The notes: generated by a model from the letters alone, not told the origin. A stretch of DNA of 64,000 nt from JAJZVS01 sp963708095 (GCA_963708095.1 OY970182.1:62001-126000); one strand, 5' to 3'; counted from the first letter of the stretch, positions 43,212 through 51,998 are shown. Program-made: numbers and translations.

Positions 43212-43622
43212 TCAATCCATGCGTGCCAATACCTGCTCAAGGGCCGCAAGGAACTGCGGCCACCCGCCCTTAGCGCCCTGGTAGGCCTGCTGCTGATCCG
43301 GCCGGAAGCCCGACTGCTCCATGCGCAGGTGGGTCCCCGTGCTCGTCGGGGTGACGGTCCAGGTGACGACACTCTCGAGACCATAGGCCGCCCACGTGTA
43401 AGACAGCGTTTTGTTCGGCTCGACTGCCGTTACTTGGCAGTCGACAGCGCCCCAGTCTGCGCGAAGAGTGAAACGGTGGTCCGCGACAGGCTTGAAGTCG
43501 TTCTTCATGAGCCACTCCTCGATCAAATGACCTTGCGTGAGCGCCCGCCAGATTTTTTCCGGCGGATGGGGCAAATCCCGTTCAATGATGACGGAACGCA
43601 GTGCGGGGGTGGTGTCGGTCAT
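43212..43622 (-). CDS. SRPBCC/AHSA1 domain protein
   Basis: This is a 136-residue START-like fold protein of the AHSA1 (activator of Hsp90 ATPase homologue-like) group. It includes RDLPHPPEKIWRALTQGHLI, EEWLMKNDFKPVADHRF and VTAVEPNKTLSYTWAAYG, followed by GGWPQFLAALEQVLARMD at the end. The fold has a hydrophobic ligand cavity. Function is unknown. Its ATG overlaps the ArsR stop by four bases, so it is translated with that regulator. Confidence 0.9.
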   Translation of the reverse strand: MTDTTPALRSVIIERDLPHPPEKIWRALTQGHLIEEWLMKNDFKPVADHRFTLRADWGAVDCQVTAVEPNKTLSYTWAAYGLESVVTWTVTPTSTGTHLRMEQSGFRPDQQQAYQGAKGGWPQFLAALEQVLARMD

Positions 43623-43942
43623 TGATCCATCCTACTCAAGAGTGACTCGAGACGATCGATCCGGTCGTGCCAGAAAGTCCCGTAGAGCTTCATCCAATCG
43701 ATCACGGGCGCTAACCCTTGCGGGTTGGCACTGTAGTGGGTCTCACGTCCCTCGCGTCGGTTACGAACGAGTCCGGCGCGTTTGAGCACGCCGAGATGCT
43801 TGGAGACAGCCGGTTGCGATACACCGGAACGTCCGGTGAGCGCATGCACGGTCAATTCTCCATCACGGGTCAGGCGCTCGAAGATCGCTCTACGAGTGGG
43901 ATCGGAGAGGGTCTTGAACAGAACGTCCGGATGAGAGTTCAT
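43619..43942 (-). CDS. ArsR/SmtB-family transcriptional regulator
   Basis: This is a 107-residue winged-helix regulator. It shows LFKTLSDPTRRAIFERLTRD, ELTVHALTGRSGVSQPAVSK and HLGVLKRAGLVRNRREGRET. It lacks the CxC metal box of ArsR metal sensors, so it belongs to the metal-independent branch that pairs with AHSA1 proteins. It is first in the operon and probably autoregulates it. A TTG-ACAATCAATAACCGG-type AT-rich patch just upstream could carry the promoter. Confidence 0.92.
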   Translation of the reverse strand: MNSHPDVLFKTLSDPTRRAIFERLTRDGELTVHALTGRSGVSQPAVSKHLGVLKRAGLVRNRREGRETHYSANPQGLAPVIDWMKLYGTFWHDRIDRLESLLSRMDQ

Positions 43943-44393
43943 GCAAACCCATAACCGTCCGGTTATTGATTGTCAAGAAGGAGGTGCCTGCGTGGTTCGT
44001 TGCACTTCTCAAGACTTCCGGAAACGCCGCCTGCGCCCGTCCGATCAATCGGTTGGACTTTCCGGAAAATCTGAGATGGCCGAGACCCAGCCCGCAGGCC
44101 CCCTGGGCCCCCGCGGGCGCACCGCACCCGCGGATCGCGAACCGCAGGCGGAGCGGGCGACGCGGCCGCTGTGCCCGGAGGCGGAAACCCTTCCCGGGGA
44201 CAGGGCGCCCCACGGCCACGCCGAGCGTTGTGGCGACGGGCGGCGCGGGTGGAAAGCTTCTGTCACCCCTTAGCAACCGATTGCAGGGTTCTGTACAACC
44301 CGGGCGGCAAGCGACGCCCGCTCGTACAACGCAAACGGCCGGAACGGCCCGGTTCCGGCCGGGTTGTACACTCCGCTCCTGCAAGGACCGCCC
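43943..44393. promoter_or_regulatory. Divergent region with GTACAAC repeats upstream of the cyclase gene
   Basis: This 450-bp spacer between the leftward ArsR operon and the rightward cyclase gene contains GTACAAC at 44293-44299 and 44324-44330, and its complement GTTGTAC at 44363-44369. The outer pair extends to an 11-bp inverted repeat (GTACAACCCGG and complement). These sites end 25 bp before the cyclase ATG and look like an operator set. No gene was recognised in the rest. Confidence 0.5.
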
Positions 44394-45071
44394 ATGCCCC
44401 AGGTCATCGACCTCTCCACCCCGATCCAGCCCGACCATTTCCGCTGGCATCCGAAGCAGCACCTGCACCGCACCCACGCGCAGGGCCATTCCCAGGTCAC
44501 CTGGCTCTCGACCGCCGTGCACGCCTTCACCCACATGGACGCCCCGCGCCATTTCGACCCAAACGGCCCCACTACGGACGCCATTCCCCTCGACACGACC
44601 ATCGGCCCCGCCGCAGTGATCGACGTGCGTGCCGCCGGCCCGAACGCGCCCATCACCGAGGCCCACCTCGCCGCCGCAGGCGCCCATATCCGCCCCGGCG
44701 ACATCGTTCTGCTGCGCGCCGGCTGGGACCGGGTGGAACGCATCGCCACCCCGGAATTCTGGACCCGCTCTCCCTGGGTCACGCCCGAAGCCGCCGACTG
44801 GCTGGCGGCCCGCGGCCCCAAGGCGGTCGGTTTCGACTTCCCGCAGGACCGTTGCATCCGCAACGCCATCGCTGGTCTCCCCGACGCCCCCGCGGAGGAC
44901 TACGTCACCCACCAGCGCCTCCTGCTGCGCGGCGTCATCCTGATCGAATACCTGGCCCATCTGATGGCCCTGCCGAACCCGCGCAGCTTCGTGGTGTGCG
45001 CTCCGCTCAGCCTGGTCGGCAGCGACGGCGCCCCGGCGCGGGTGCTAGCGCTCGAGGGCTTCGGCGGCTGA
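44394..45071 (+). CDS. Cyclase-family (kynurenine formamidase-like) metal-dependent hydrolase
   Basis: This is a 225-residue protein of the cyclase/KynB superfamily, which hydrolyses amides or esters using a Mn/Zn centre. It starts PQVIDLSTPIQPDHFRWHP. It contains the metal-binding region VHAFTHMDAPRHFDPNGPTT (equivalent to HxGTHxDxP; Gly and the first His neighbour vary). Later come LLRAGWDRVER, KAVGFDFPQDRCIRNAIAG and RSFVVCAPLSLVGSDGAPAR. Preceded by a repeated GTACAAC site set. Substrate unknown; isatin- or formamide-type substrates are possible. Confidence 0.85.
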   Translation: MPQVIDLSTPIQPDHFRWHPKQHLHRTHAQGHSQVTWLSTAVHAFTHMDAPRHFDPNGPTTDAIPLDTTIGPAAVIDVRAAGPNAPITEAHLAAAGAHIRPGDIVLLRAGWDRVERIATPEFWTRSPWVTPEAADWLAARGPKAVGFDFPQDRCIRNAIAGLPDAPAEDYVTHQRLLLRGVILIEYLAHLMALPNPRSFVVCAPLSLVGSDGAPARVLALEGFGG

Positions 45072-45087
45072 CCGGCGCGCCCGGCCG

Positions 45088-46926
45088 ATGCGGCATCCCC
45101 TGATCCGCAATGACGACGACCCGGGCCGCCTGCCATCGGCGCGGCTCTACTTGCTGTTGTTCGTCCTCGGCGCGGCGATGCAGATGCTCGCCGGCGCCGG
45201 CGGCTTCGCGCATGTCTGGCACGGCGGCCTGGTCGATCCCGACAGCTACATGCGGCTGCTGCGGATCGAGCAGGGGCTGAAGCTTGGCCATCTGGTCAAC
45301 ACCGTCACCGGGCGGGACGATTCCGGCGCGCCCCTGGTGATCGAGTGGTCGCGACTGTTCGACGCGGCGCTGGTCGCGCTGGCCGCGCCGCTCGCGCCCT
45401 GGCTCGGCTGGCACACGGCGCTGCGCATTGCGGGCGTGGCCTCGGCGCCGCTGGCGGCGGGGATGCTCGGGCTCGGCGTGGGCTTTGCCGTCGCGCCGCT
45501 CAGCGAGCGGCGCTGGTTGTGGGCTCCCGCCGTGCTGGCCCCGCTGTTGACTGGTATCCGCGGGTTCGAGTCGATCGGCGTGATCCACTACCACATCGTG
45601 ATGATCGCGGCGGTGGCGGTCGCCGTCGGCTTCGCCCTGCGCGCTGCCGGCGGCCCGGCCTGGCCGGACGGGAATCCGCGGGCCGGACTCGCGGCCGGCA
45701 TCGCCGGCGGGCTGGCGATCTGGATCATGCCGGAGACGATGCCGTTCGTGTTGCTGGCCTTCGTCGGCCTCGGCTGGTGCTGGATGTTCCGCCCCGTCGG
45801 GCGGGCGGTGGCGGCGGGCGGGATCGGTTTCCTGGCCGTGCTGGCGTTCGGGCTGTGGCGCGACCCACCGGCGGGCGGGGTGTGGGTGGCGGAGCTTGAT
45901 CGGATTTCCGTCGTCTATGCGGCGTTGGGGCTGGCGGTGGCGGGGGTGGGCCTGTGGCTCGCCGGGCTCGATCGGGCGGGGCTCGATCGGGCACGGCTGG
46001 CGCCGGTGCGGCGGCGGGCGCTCGGACTGGGCGGCGCGCTCGCTGCCTTTGCACTCTGGCTGGCGGCGTTCCCTGCCGTGGCGCTCGGCCCCTACGCGCT
46101 GTTGCCGCCCGAGCAGATGCGGCTGTTCTTCGGCGCGATGGCGGAGACCCAGCCGGTGCGCGGAGTTGGCCTGGGCGCGATGATCCTGGGGCCGGGGCTG
46201 TTCGCGCTGACGGTGGCGCTGGCGGTGGCCTGGCGGGCCCGGCGGGTGCCGGAGGCCGGCGGGGCGTGGCTGATCGCCGCCGCCGCCGCACTGCTCGCCC
46301 TCGGGCTCACCGCCCGCTTCGTGCTGTTCGCGCCGTTCCCGGCGGCCTGCGGCGCGGCGCTGCTGCCGGTGGCGCTGACCGCCGTGTCGCGGCGGTTCGC
46401 CGCCACGCCGAATCGGGCCGGGCTGGCGCGCATCGGGTTGTTCGTCGCGCTGCTGATCGCGCCCTACGCGGTGGCGGCACTCGCGGCCGAGGTCGCCGGC
46501 AAGAAAGCAACGCTGCCCCACCCGGCTCTTGCAGCCTGCACGATGATGCATATCGGCCGCCTGCTCGCCCCTGCCGCCGCGCAGATCGTGCTGTCCCAGG
46601 TGGACGAGGTGCCGGAGCTGTTGTACCGCAGCCGGATCGTCGCCGTGGGCTCGCTCTATCAGCACGGGGTGGCGGGATACCTGCGTGCGCGGGCGGCTTG
46701 GCGCGCGCCGGCCGGGGCGCGCGTGCCGCCGGCGGTGCGGGCGACCGGGGCGCGCTTCGTGCTGTTCTGCCCGCGCCGGAAGTCCTATGCCCCGGTGGTG
46801 GGGGCGCCGGCCGATGCGCTATGGTTCGCCCTCGCCGCCGGCCATCCGCCGCCCTGGCTGCGGCTGGTCGGGACCCTGCCGGGCACGGGCTTCCGGCTCT
46901 ACCGGATCGTGCCCGCCGCCGGGTGA
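45088..46926 (+). CDS. Large multi-spanning membrane protein, GT-C/oligosaccharyltransferase-like
   Basis: This is a 612-residue polytopic membrane protein with about a dozen hydrophobic segments and a C-terminal periplasmic-type tail. The N-terminus has LVDPDSYMRLLRIEQGLKLG, close to the acidic DxD/DS.YHLR loop motif of STT3-like GT-C enzymes. GIRGFESIGVIHYHIVMIAA and GLAIWIMPETMPFVLLAF resemble other loops of that group. Such enzymes use polyprenyl-phosphate sugars at the periplasmic face. It starts 16 bp after the cyclase stop. The exact role (glycan transfer or lipid modification) is open. Confidence 0.7.
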   Translation: MRHPLIRNDDDPGRLPSARLYLLLFVLGAAMQMLAGAGGFAHVWHGGLVDPDSYMRLLRIEQGLKLGHLVNTVTGRDDSGAPLVIEWSRLFDAALVALAAPLAPWLGWHTALRIAGVASAPLAAGMLGLGVGFAVAPLSERRWLWAPAVLAPLLTGIRGFESIGVIHYHIVMIAAVAVAVGFALRAAGGPAWPDGNPRAGLAAGIAGGLAIWIMPETMPFVLLAFVGLGWCWMFRPVGRAVAAGGIGFLAVLAFGLWRDPPAGGVWVAELDRISVVYAALGLAVAGVGLWLAGLDRAGLDRARLAPVRRRALGLGGALAAFALWLAAFPAVALGPYALLPPEQMRLFFGAMAETQPVRGVGLGAMILGPGLFALTVALAVAWRARRVPEAGGAWLIAAAAALLALGLTARFVLFAPFPAACGAALLPVALTAVSRRFAATPNRAGLARIGLFVALLIAPYAVAALAAEVAGKKATLPHPALAACTMMHIGRLLAPAAAQIVLSQVDEVPELLYRSRIVAVGSLYQHGVAGYLRARAAWRAPAGARVPPAVRATGARFVLFCPRRKSYAPVVGAPADALWFALAAGHPPPWLRLVGTLPGTGFRLYRIVPAAG

Positions 46927-46945
46927 CGGCGGTTGCGGGCGACCG

Positions 46946-48526
46946 TCACGCGGCCCGATCGTCCGGCCAGGCCGCGGCCAGCGCGCGCAGCATCGCCGCG
47001 ACCTGCTGCATCGGCCCGCTCCAGTCGCCGATGCGCTCCTGGCGGAAGATGCGCAGGCCCGGATACCACGGGCTGTCGCGGCGTCCGCTCAGCCAGCGCC
47101 AGCAATTGTCGTAGCGATCGAGCAGGAACACGGGTTTGCCCAGGGCGCCGGCCAGGTGCACGACCGCGGTATCGACACTGATCACGAGGTCGAGCCCGGC
47201 CACGATCGCGGCGGTATCGGCAAAATCCGCCACGTCTCCCATCGGGTCGAGCAGATCGAGCCCCGCCGGCAGGGCTTCCGCCGCCGCCGGCCCCGCCTGC
47301 AGGCTGACGAAGCGCACGCCCGGAATGCCTGCCAGCGGCGCAAATGCCGCGAGCCCCGCGCTGCGCCGCCCGTCCAGGGTGGCGAACCCCTCCAGCCACG
47401 GCCGCGCCTGTCCGGCCCAAACCAGGCCCACCCGTAACCCGGGACCGCCGGCCGCAAGCCGGGACCGCCAGGCCGCGGCGCGCGCCGGATCGGCGGTAAG
47501 GTACGGCACCGTCGCCGGGACCGTCTCCGGCGTGATGGCGAAGACCCGCGGCAGGCTGAAGAACGGGCAGTGGAAGTCGAATGCCGGCGAGTTGGTTGCC
47601 GCCACCACCGGCGCGAGCGGCGCCAGCAGCCGCGCCAGGGCCCCCGGCACCGCCAGCACCACCCGCGCCCCGCGCGCGGCCAGCAGCGGCGCATAGCGGA
47701 CGAACTGCAACGTGTCCCCGAAGCCTTCCTCGTGCGTCAGCAGCACCGTGCGGCCGGCGAGGTCGACGCCGCTCGCGAGCGAGGGCAGCAGGGTCGCGAG
47801 CGGCAGCGGCGTGTGACCGGGCAGGCGCAGGCGCCATTCGTATTCGCCCCAGGCCTCGGTCCAGCGTCCGGCGTGCAGCAGCGCGACGGCACGGTTGACG
47901 TGGAGCTGCGCGTCCTCGGGCGCGCGGGCCACCGCCTGGTCATGCGCTGCGATCGCTTCGGTGTGCCGGCCGGCGATCTTCAGCATCATCCCGAGGTTCG
48001 ACCAGCCGGCGGCCGGGCCGGGGTCGAGGGCGACGGCGTGGCGGAATTGCGCGGTTGCGGCCGGGATGTCCCCGGCCTCCGCCAGGGCCTGCCCGGCCAG
48101 ATGCTGGGACGCCGCGGAGCCGGCGGGATCGCCGAGTGCGGCCAGCGCCCCGGCCGGATCGCCGCCGCGCAACAGCCGCGTGGCGAGCGCCCGCCGCAGC
48201 GCGCCGTCCTGCGGCGCCAGGGCCAGCGCGGCGCGGTACTGCGCCGTCGCCTGCGCAGGCTGGCCCAGCCGATCGAGCAGCCCGGCGAGGTCGTGGCACG
48301 GATGCGCACAGTCGGGCCGCGCGCGGGCCACGAGGTGCAGCAGGTCCGCTGCCGCCGCCGTCTCGCCCATCGCGCCGCGGGCGAGGCCGAGCAGCAGGTG
48401 CGCTTCCGCGTCCGCCGGATCGGACGCGAGCAGGGTCCGGCAAGGCGCCACGGCGGCGGCGAAACGGCCGGCGTCGATCGCCGCAAAGGCGGTGCGCAAC
48501 AGCGGGGAGCGGAGCGGGTGGGTCAT
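46946..48526 (-). CDS. TPR protein with C-terminal glycosyltransferase-like domain
   Basis: This 526-residue protein begins with about six TPR units (PADAEAHLLLGLARGAMGET, AAGWSNLGMMLKIAGRHTEA, AQLHVNRAVALLHAGRWTEA) across residues 1-220. A C-terminal GT-B-like domain follows: VLLTHEEGFGDTLQFVRYAP, LRVGLVWAGQARPW, and the donor-site part DLVISVDTAVVHLAGALGKP followed by RYDNCWRWLSGRRDSPWYPG. This architecture resembles bacterial O-GlcNAc-transferase-like or GT9-type proteins. It converges with the GT-C-like gene, so the two may share a glycan pathway. The acceptor is unknown. Confidence 0.85.
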   Translation of the reverse strand: MTHPLRSPLLRTAFAAIDAGRFAAAVAPCRTLLASDPADAEAHLLLGLARGAMGETAAAADLLHLVARARPDCAHPCHDLAGLLDRLGQPAQATAQYRAALALAPQDGALRRALATRLLRGGDPAGALAALGDPAGSAASQHLAGQALAEAGDIPAATAQFRHAVALDPGPAAGWSNLGMMLKIAGRHTEAIAAHDQAVARAPEDAQLHVNRAVALLHAGRWTEAWGEYEWRLRLPGHTPLPLATLLPSLASGVDLAGRTVLLTHEEGFGDTLQFVRYAPLLAARGARVVLAVPGALARLLAPLAPVVAATNSPAFDFHCPFFSLPRVFAITPETVPATVPYLTADPARAAAWRSRLAAGGPGLRVGLVWAGQARPWLEGFATLDGRRSAGLAAFAPLAGIPGVRFVSLQAGPAAAEALPAGLDLLDPMGDVADFADTAAIVAGLDLVISVDTAVVHLAGALGKPVFLLDRYDNCWRWLSGRRDSPWYPGLRIFRQERIGDWSGPMQQVAAMLRALAAAWPDDRAA

Positions 48527-48723
48527 GCGGACACGCCAGGCGAGGGGAGGGCGCGCAGGATGGGCGCGACGGCTTAACGGCTCGTCAATGCGGCGGAACC
48601 GGCGACGGCGGACACATCGCCGCCCGGAGCTTCACTGCAGCCACATCACCATCGGCATCACCACTGGCGCATTGCCGCCAACGGCTTCACCAGAGTATCG
48701 CCGCCAGGGGCATCACCGAGGCA
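48527..48723. other. Spacer with GCATCAC-type imperfect repeats
   Basis: A 200-bp gap between the TPR gene and pdxJ. It contains several CATCACC-like units (48645-48720) of loose spacing, possibly relics of a short tandem repeat. No gene seen. Confidence 0.4.
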
Positions 48724-49476
48724 TCAACGTCCGATGTTCGGTCCTGCCAGCGCCTGCGCATACGCCGCCACCGCCTGGGTGAACCCCAGCTCCAGCGCGT
48801 CCGCCGTCAGCTCGTGCCCGATCGAGGCCTCCGCCAGGAACCGCATGCGTGCCAGCAGCGGCGGGATGTTGCGCAGGTTCAGATCGTGCCCCGCGTTGAC
48901 CACCAGCCCGGCCTCGTGCGCCGCCGCTGCCGCGGCCGCGCAGGCGTCCAACTCCGCCGCCGCAGTGCCGGCACGGAACGCCGCGGCATAGGCCCCGGTG
49001 TATATCTCCACGCCGTCCGCCCCGGCCTCCCGTGCCCGCGGCACTGCCGCCGGATCGGGATCGATGAACAGGATCACCCGCGCCCCCAGCCCGCGCAGTG
49101 CCGCGATCGCCGGTTCCGCCACTGCGCGTTCCGCCGCATCCAGCACCCATCCGCGCTCGGAGGTGAAGGCGTCCGGCGCATCCGGCACCAGGGTCACCTG
49201 CTCCGGCCGCGCGTCGCGCACGATCCCGAACAGGCGCGCGTCCGGATAGCCCTCGATATTCAATTCCATCCCCGGCCGCCGTCCCGCCATCGCCGCGGCG
49301 ATCGCCGGGATGTCGCTCGCGCGGATATGCCGCTCGTCGGGGCGCGGATGCACGGTGATCCCACGCGCTCCCGAGGCCAGGGCGAGGCGCGCGAACCGCG
49401 CCACGTCCGGCACGCTGGTGTGGCGCGAATTGCGCAGCAGCGCGATCTTGTTGAGGTTGACGCTGAGCCGCGCCAT
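48724..49476 (-). CDS. pdxJ: Pyridoxine 5'-phosphate synthase
   Basis: PdxJ condenses 3-amino-2-oxopropyl phosphate with 1-deoxyxylulose 5-phosphate to form pyridoxine 5'-phosphate. The 250-residue TIM-barrel protein shows the family start RLSVNLNKIALLRNSRHTSV, the phosphate/substrate motif GITVHPRPDERHIRASDI, ELNIEGYPDARLFGI, VTLVPDAPDAFTSERGW and VNAGHDLNLRNIP, which carries a catalytic His. It starts directly after the thiE stop (no gap), so the two B-vitamin genes are co-transcribed. Confidence 0.96.
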   Translation of the reverse strand: MARLSVNLNKIALLRNSRHTSVPDVARFARLALASGARGITVHPRPDERHIRASDIPAIAAAMAGRRPGMELNIEGYPDARLFGIVRDARPEQVTLVPDAPDAFTSERGWVLDAAERAVAEPAIAALRGLGARVILFIDPDPAAVPRAREAGADGVEIYTGAYAAAFRAGTAAAELDACAAAAAAAHEAGLVVNAGHDLNLRNIPPLLARMRFLAEASIGHELTADALELGFTQAVAAYAQALAGPNIGR

Positions 49477-50124
49477 CTACGCCCCCGCCGCGGCGATCGC
49501 CGCGTTCAGTGCCCGCACCCCGGCTGCCGGCCCGTCGGGATGGTGCCACACCGAGCCGACCACGGCGAGGAAATCCGCTCCCGCACGCACCAGGGCTGCG
49601 CAATTCTCCGCCGTGATGCCGCCGATCGCACAGCACGGCAGTTCCATCAGCTCCGACCACCAGTGCAGAATTTCGGGATCGGCCAGCCGGGTCACCTCCT
49701 TGGTCGTGGAGGGGAAGAAGGCGCCGAAGGCGACATAATCCGCCCCGTCCTCGCCGGCGGCCATTGCGAGATCCCGGCTCGCCTTGCAGGTCACGCCCAA
49801 GGTCGGCTCCGGCCCGAGCAGCGCGCGCGCCGCGCGCGCCGACATGTCGTCCTGGCCCACATGCACGCCGTCGCAGCCGGTGGCGCGCACGAGATCCACC
49901 CGGTCGTTGAGCAGGAACGCCACGTCGCGCCGCTGCGCGACCGGCCGCAGCGCGTCGATCGCGCGCCGCCAGGCGTCGTCGTCCGCGTCCTTCAGCCGCA
50001 ACTGCACGGCCGCCACGTCGCCCGCGTTCAGCGCCGCCGCCAACAGCGCGGCGAACGGCACCGGGTCGAGCGCGGGCGGCGTGATCAGGTAGACCCGGCA
50101 GCTACTGCCGCCGAGCGGGTCCAC
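49477..50124 (-). CDS. thiE: Thiamine phosphate synthase
   Basis: ThiE joins the thiazole and pyrimidine halves to make thiamine monophosphate. The 215-residue protein has VYLITPPALDPVPF, VAAVQLRLKDADDDAWRRAI (the Q.R.K motif), FLLNDRVDLVRATGCDGVHV with GQDDMSARAARALLGP, LGVTCKASRD, YVAFGAFFPSTTKE and CCAIGGITAENCAALVRAGA. These match ThiE. It ends 1 bp before pdxJ and starts 5 bp after fba. No TPP riboswitch is seen upstream, as expected inside an operon. Confidence 0.94.
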   Translation of the reverse strand: MDPLGGSSCRVYLITPPALDPVPFAALLAAALNAGDVAAVQLRLKDADDDAWRRAIDALRPVAQRRDVAFLLNDRVDLVRATGCDGVHVGQDDMSARAARALLGPEPTLGVTCKASRDLAMAAGEDGADYVAFGAFFPSTTKEVTRLADPEILHWWSELMELPCCAIGGITAENCAALVRAGADFLAVVGSVWHHPDGPAAGVRALNAAIAAAGA

Positions 50125-50129
50125 CGGCG

Positions 50130-51044
50130 TCAGTCCTTGCTCAGGTAGATGTCGATGACCTTGGCGAGCATGTCGAGCGCCTGCTCCTTCGGCCGCTGGA
50201 ACGTGTTGCGCCCGATGATGCTGCCGCTGGCGCCGCCGTCGCGCAGGCCGCGGATCTCCTCGTACACGGCATCGATCCCCTTCGCCTCGCCGCCCGAGAA
50301 CACCACCACCCGCTTGCCGTTGAAGGTCGCCTGCATGACGTGCTCGACCCGCTTCGGCAACGTCGAGATGTCGATTCCTTCGTACGCCTTGCGTGCCGCC
50401 TCCAGCCCGATATGCGCGGTCGGCGGCTTCACCTTGATGATGGTGGCGCCCATCAGCGCCGCCATGTGCGCGGCGTAGGCGCAGATGTCGACCGCGGTTT
50501 CCGCCGCCTTGTCGAGCGCCGGGCCGCGCGGGTAGCTCCAGACCACGACCGCGAGGCCGCAGGACTTGGCTTCCTCCGCCAGCGCCCGCAGTTCTTCCAT
50601 CTGTTCGAAGGCGTATTCGCTGGCCGGATAGATGGTGAAGCCGATGGCGGCGCAGCCCAGCCGCAGCGCGTCCTTCACGCTCGCCGTTACCGCCTGGTCC
50701 TTGCTGGTGGCGAGGCTGTTGGAACTGTTCACCTTCAGGATGGTCGGCAAGGCGCCTGCGAAGGTGTCGGCGCCAGCGGCGATCATGCCGAGCGGGGCGG
50801 CGTAGGCCGACAGCCCCGCCTCGATCGCGAGCTGGTAGTGGTAGTGCGGGTCGTAGGCCGGCGGGTTGGGGGCGAAGCTGCGTGCGGGCCCGTGTTCGAA
50901 CCCTTGGTCGACCGGTAGGATCACGACCTTGCCGGTGCCGCCGAGCTTGCCATGCATCAGGATGCGCGCGAGGTTGGCTTTCACGCCGGGCGGATCGCCC
51001 TCGTACCAGTCCAGGATTTTCTTCACTCGCTGGGAGACGTGCAT
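50130..51044 (-). CDS. fbaB: Class I fructose-bisphosphate aldolase (DhnA/FbaB type)
   Basis: This is a Schiff-base aldolase of the DhnA-like type that cleaves fructose 1,6-bisphosphate. The 304-residue protein contains KVVILPVDQGFEHGPARSFA, the Lys-containing LPTILKVNSSNSL, AIGFTIYPASEYAFEQMEE, AVVVWSYPRGPALDK, and the Schiff-base region GATIIKVKPPTAHIGLEAAR. GGASGSIIGRNTFQRPKEQA follows as the phosphate-binding end. It is the first gene of a likely fba-thiE-pdxJ operon (5-bp gap to thiE). Confidence 0.93.
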   Translation of the reverse strand: MHVSQRVKKILDWYEGDPPGVKANLARILMHGKLGGTGKVVILPVDQGFEHGPARSFAPNPPAYDPHYHYQLAIEAGLSAYAAPLGMIAAGADTFAGALPTILKVNSSNSLATSKDQAVTASVKDALRLGCAAIGFTIYPASEYAFEQMEELRALAEEAKSCGLAVVVWSYPRGPALDKAAETAVDICAYAAHMAALMGATIIKVKPPTAHIGLEAARKAYEGIDISTLPKRVEHVMQATFNGKRVVVFSGGEAKGIDAVYEEIRGLRDGGASGSIIGRNTFQRPKEQALDMLAKVIDIYLSKD

Positions 51045-51108
51045 CGGTTTGGCCCTTCCGCTCCTGGTCGCTACCTTTGCCGCCGTCTAGCCCAGGATAG
51101 GCCGGAAG

Positions 51109-51645
51109 TCACGCTTCGGGGCCAAGCCAGGCGGCCAGCGCGCGCGCTGCGCCCGGTGCGGCGAGGTCGAGCGCCGGAGGGCCCGCGGGAAGAACCCCGC
51201 CGCCGCGCGCCGCGGCTACCGCGGCTGCGGCGGCGAAGCCCGGCGCGGCGGGCGCCAGGACCAGCCAGCGCTGCTCCAGCCGCAGGGCCGCGAAGGTGGC
51301 GCCGGCGGCATCGGCGCAGTCCAGGATGTCGATGATTTGACCCTCCGGGATTCGACCCTCTGGGATTTGACCGATTGGGATGTGGCCCCCGGGGATGTGA
51401 CCCCCGGGGATGTGACCTGTTGGGCTTTGACCCGCAGCCGGGACGCAGCCGGGGTCCTGGGCGCGGCCCGGCCCTCGTTCCGCCTGCGCAAGCCGGACCA
51501 GCGCGCGCCACCAGCCGCAGCCCGCATACAGCGCCGCCCCGGGGGCGGAGAGCAGGGTTACGGGCCGGCCCGGCGCCAGTGCGGCGCGGGCGTCGTCGAG
51601 CCCGTGCACGATCACCGCCGGAGGAAATCGGAAACCCGTCGCCAT
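51109..51645 (-). CDS. Hypothetical protein with an internal five-residue tandem repeat
   Basis: This 178-residue protein is not recognised with confidence. The N-terminus (GFRFPPAVIVHGLDDARAAL, VTLLSAPGAALYAGCGWWRA) and the C-terminus (IDILDCADAAGATFAALRLE, VLAPAAPGFAAAAAVAAARG) look like one small alpha/beta domain. Between them (about residues 72-103) sits a 5-residue repeat, GHIPG GHIPG GHIPI GQIPE GRIPE, coded by a 15-bp unit. It looks like a repeat expansion inside a loop. It is divergent from the zapA cluster and convergent toward nothing obvious. Confidence 0.7.
   Translation of the reverse strand: MATGFRFPPAVIVHGLDDARAALAPGRPVTLLSAPGAALYAGCGWWRALVRLAQAERGPGRAQDPGCVPAAGQSPTGHIPGGHIPGGHIPIGQIPEGRIPEGQIIDILDCADAAGATFAALRLEQRWLVLAPAAPGFAAAAAVAAARGGGVLPAGPPALDLAAPGAARALAAWLGPEA
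51334..51432. repeat. 15-bp tandem repeat inside a coding region
   Basis: About 6.5 units of a 15-bp motif with consensus close to GGGATGTGACCCCCG, drifting toward one end. On the minus strand it codes in frame for a G-(H/Q/R)-I-P-x repeat. Unit length is a multiple of three, so copy changes keep the frame. Confidence 0.88.
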
Positions 51646-51706
51646 GCTTGACGTTCGGCCGGTTGGCCGCGCATTTCAACCTGGTGACGCAGCGGAGCGA
51701 ACGCCG

Positions 51707-51940
51707 ATGGCCAGCGAACCGGAAGCCGCCGCCGACGCCGCCGCCCGGTTGGAAGCGGCACTGGAGCGGATTGCCCGCCTTGCCGCGGCGGCGGGTGCCG
51801 GCCGGCCCACCGACCACGCGCTTCCCGCCGACCCGTCGGAGCGGGCGAGCGTGGCCGAAGGCCCGTCGCGCGCTGCGCTGGCGGCCCGGCTCGACCGCAT
51901 CATCGAGCGGCTGCGCGGTGCGCTCGATCAGGGCACATGA
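51707..51940 (+). CDS. Small hypothetical protein upstream of zapA
   Basis: This 77-residue protein from the ATG at 51707 has two amphipathic helical segments (AARLEAALERIARLAAAAG and LAARLDRIIERLRGALDQGT) separated by an Asp/Pro/Ser linker. It looks like a short coiled-coil or cell-division-associated protein. Alphaproteobacteria often carry such a DUF4164-like gene just before zapA. It ends 58 bp before zapA on the same strand. A role in division is inferred from position only. Confidence 0.65.
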   Translation: MASEPEAAADAAARLEAALERIARLAAAAGAGRPTDHALPADPSERASVAEGPSRAALAARLDRIIERLRGALDQGT

Positions 51941-51998
51941 GCACCGGCGCGAGCACTGGCGCGCGCCGGTTCCTGCCCACCAGTGAAGGAGGTGCCGT

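Noticed and set aside
50125..50129. TPP riboswitch before thiE
   Set aside because: Only 5 bp separate fba and thiE, so no riboswitch fits; expression must come from upstream.
51334..51432. CRISPR array
   Set aside because: The 15-bp units are contiguous with no unique spacers and stay in frame in a protein.
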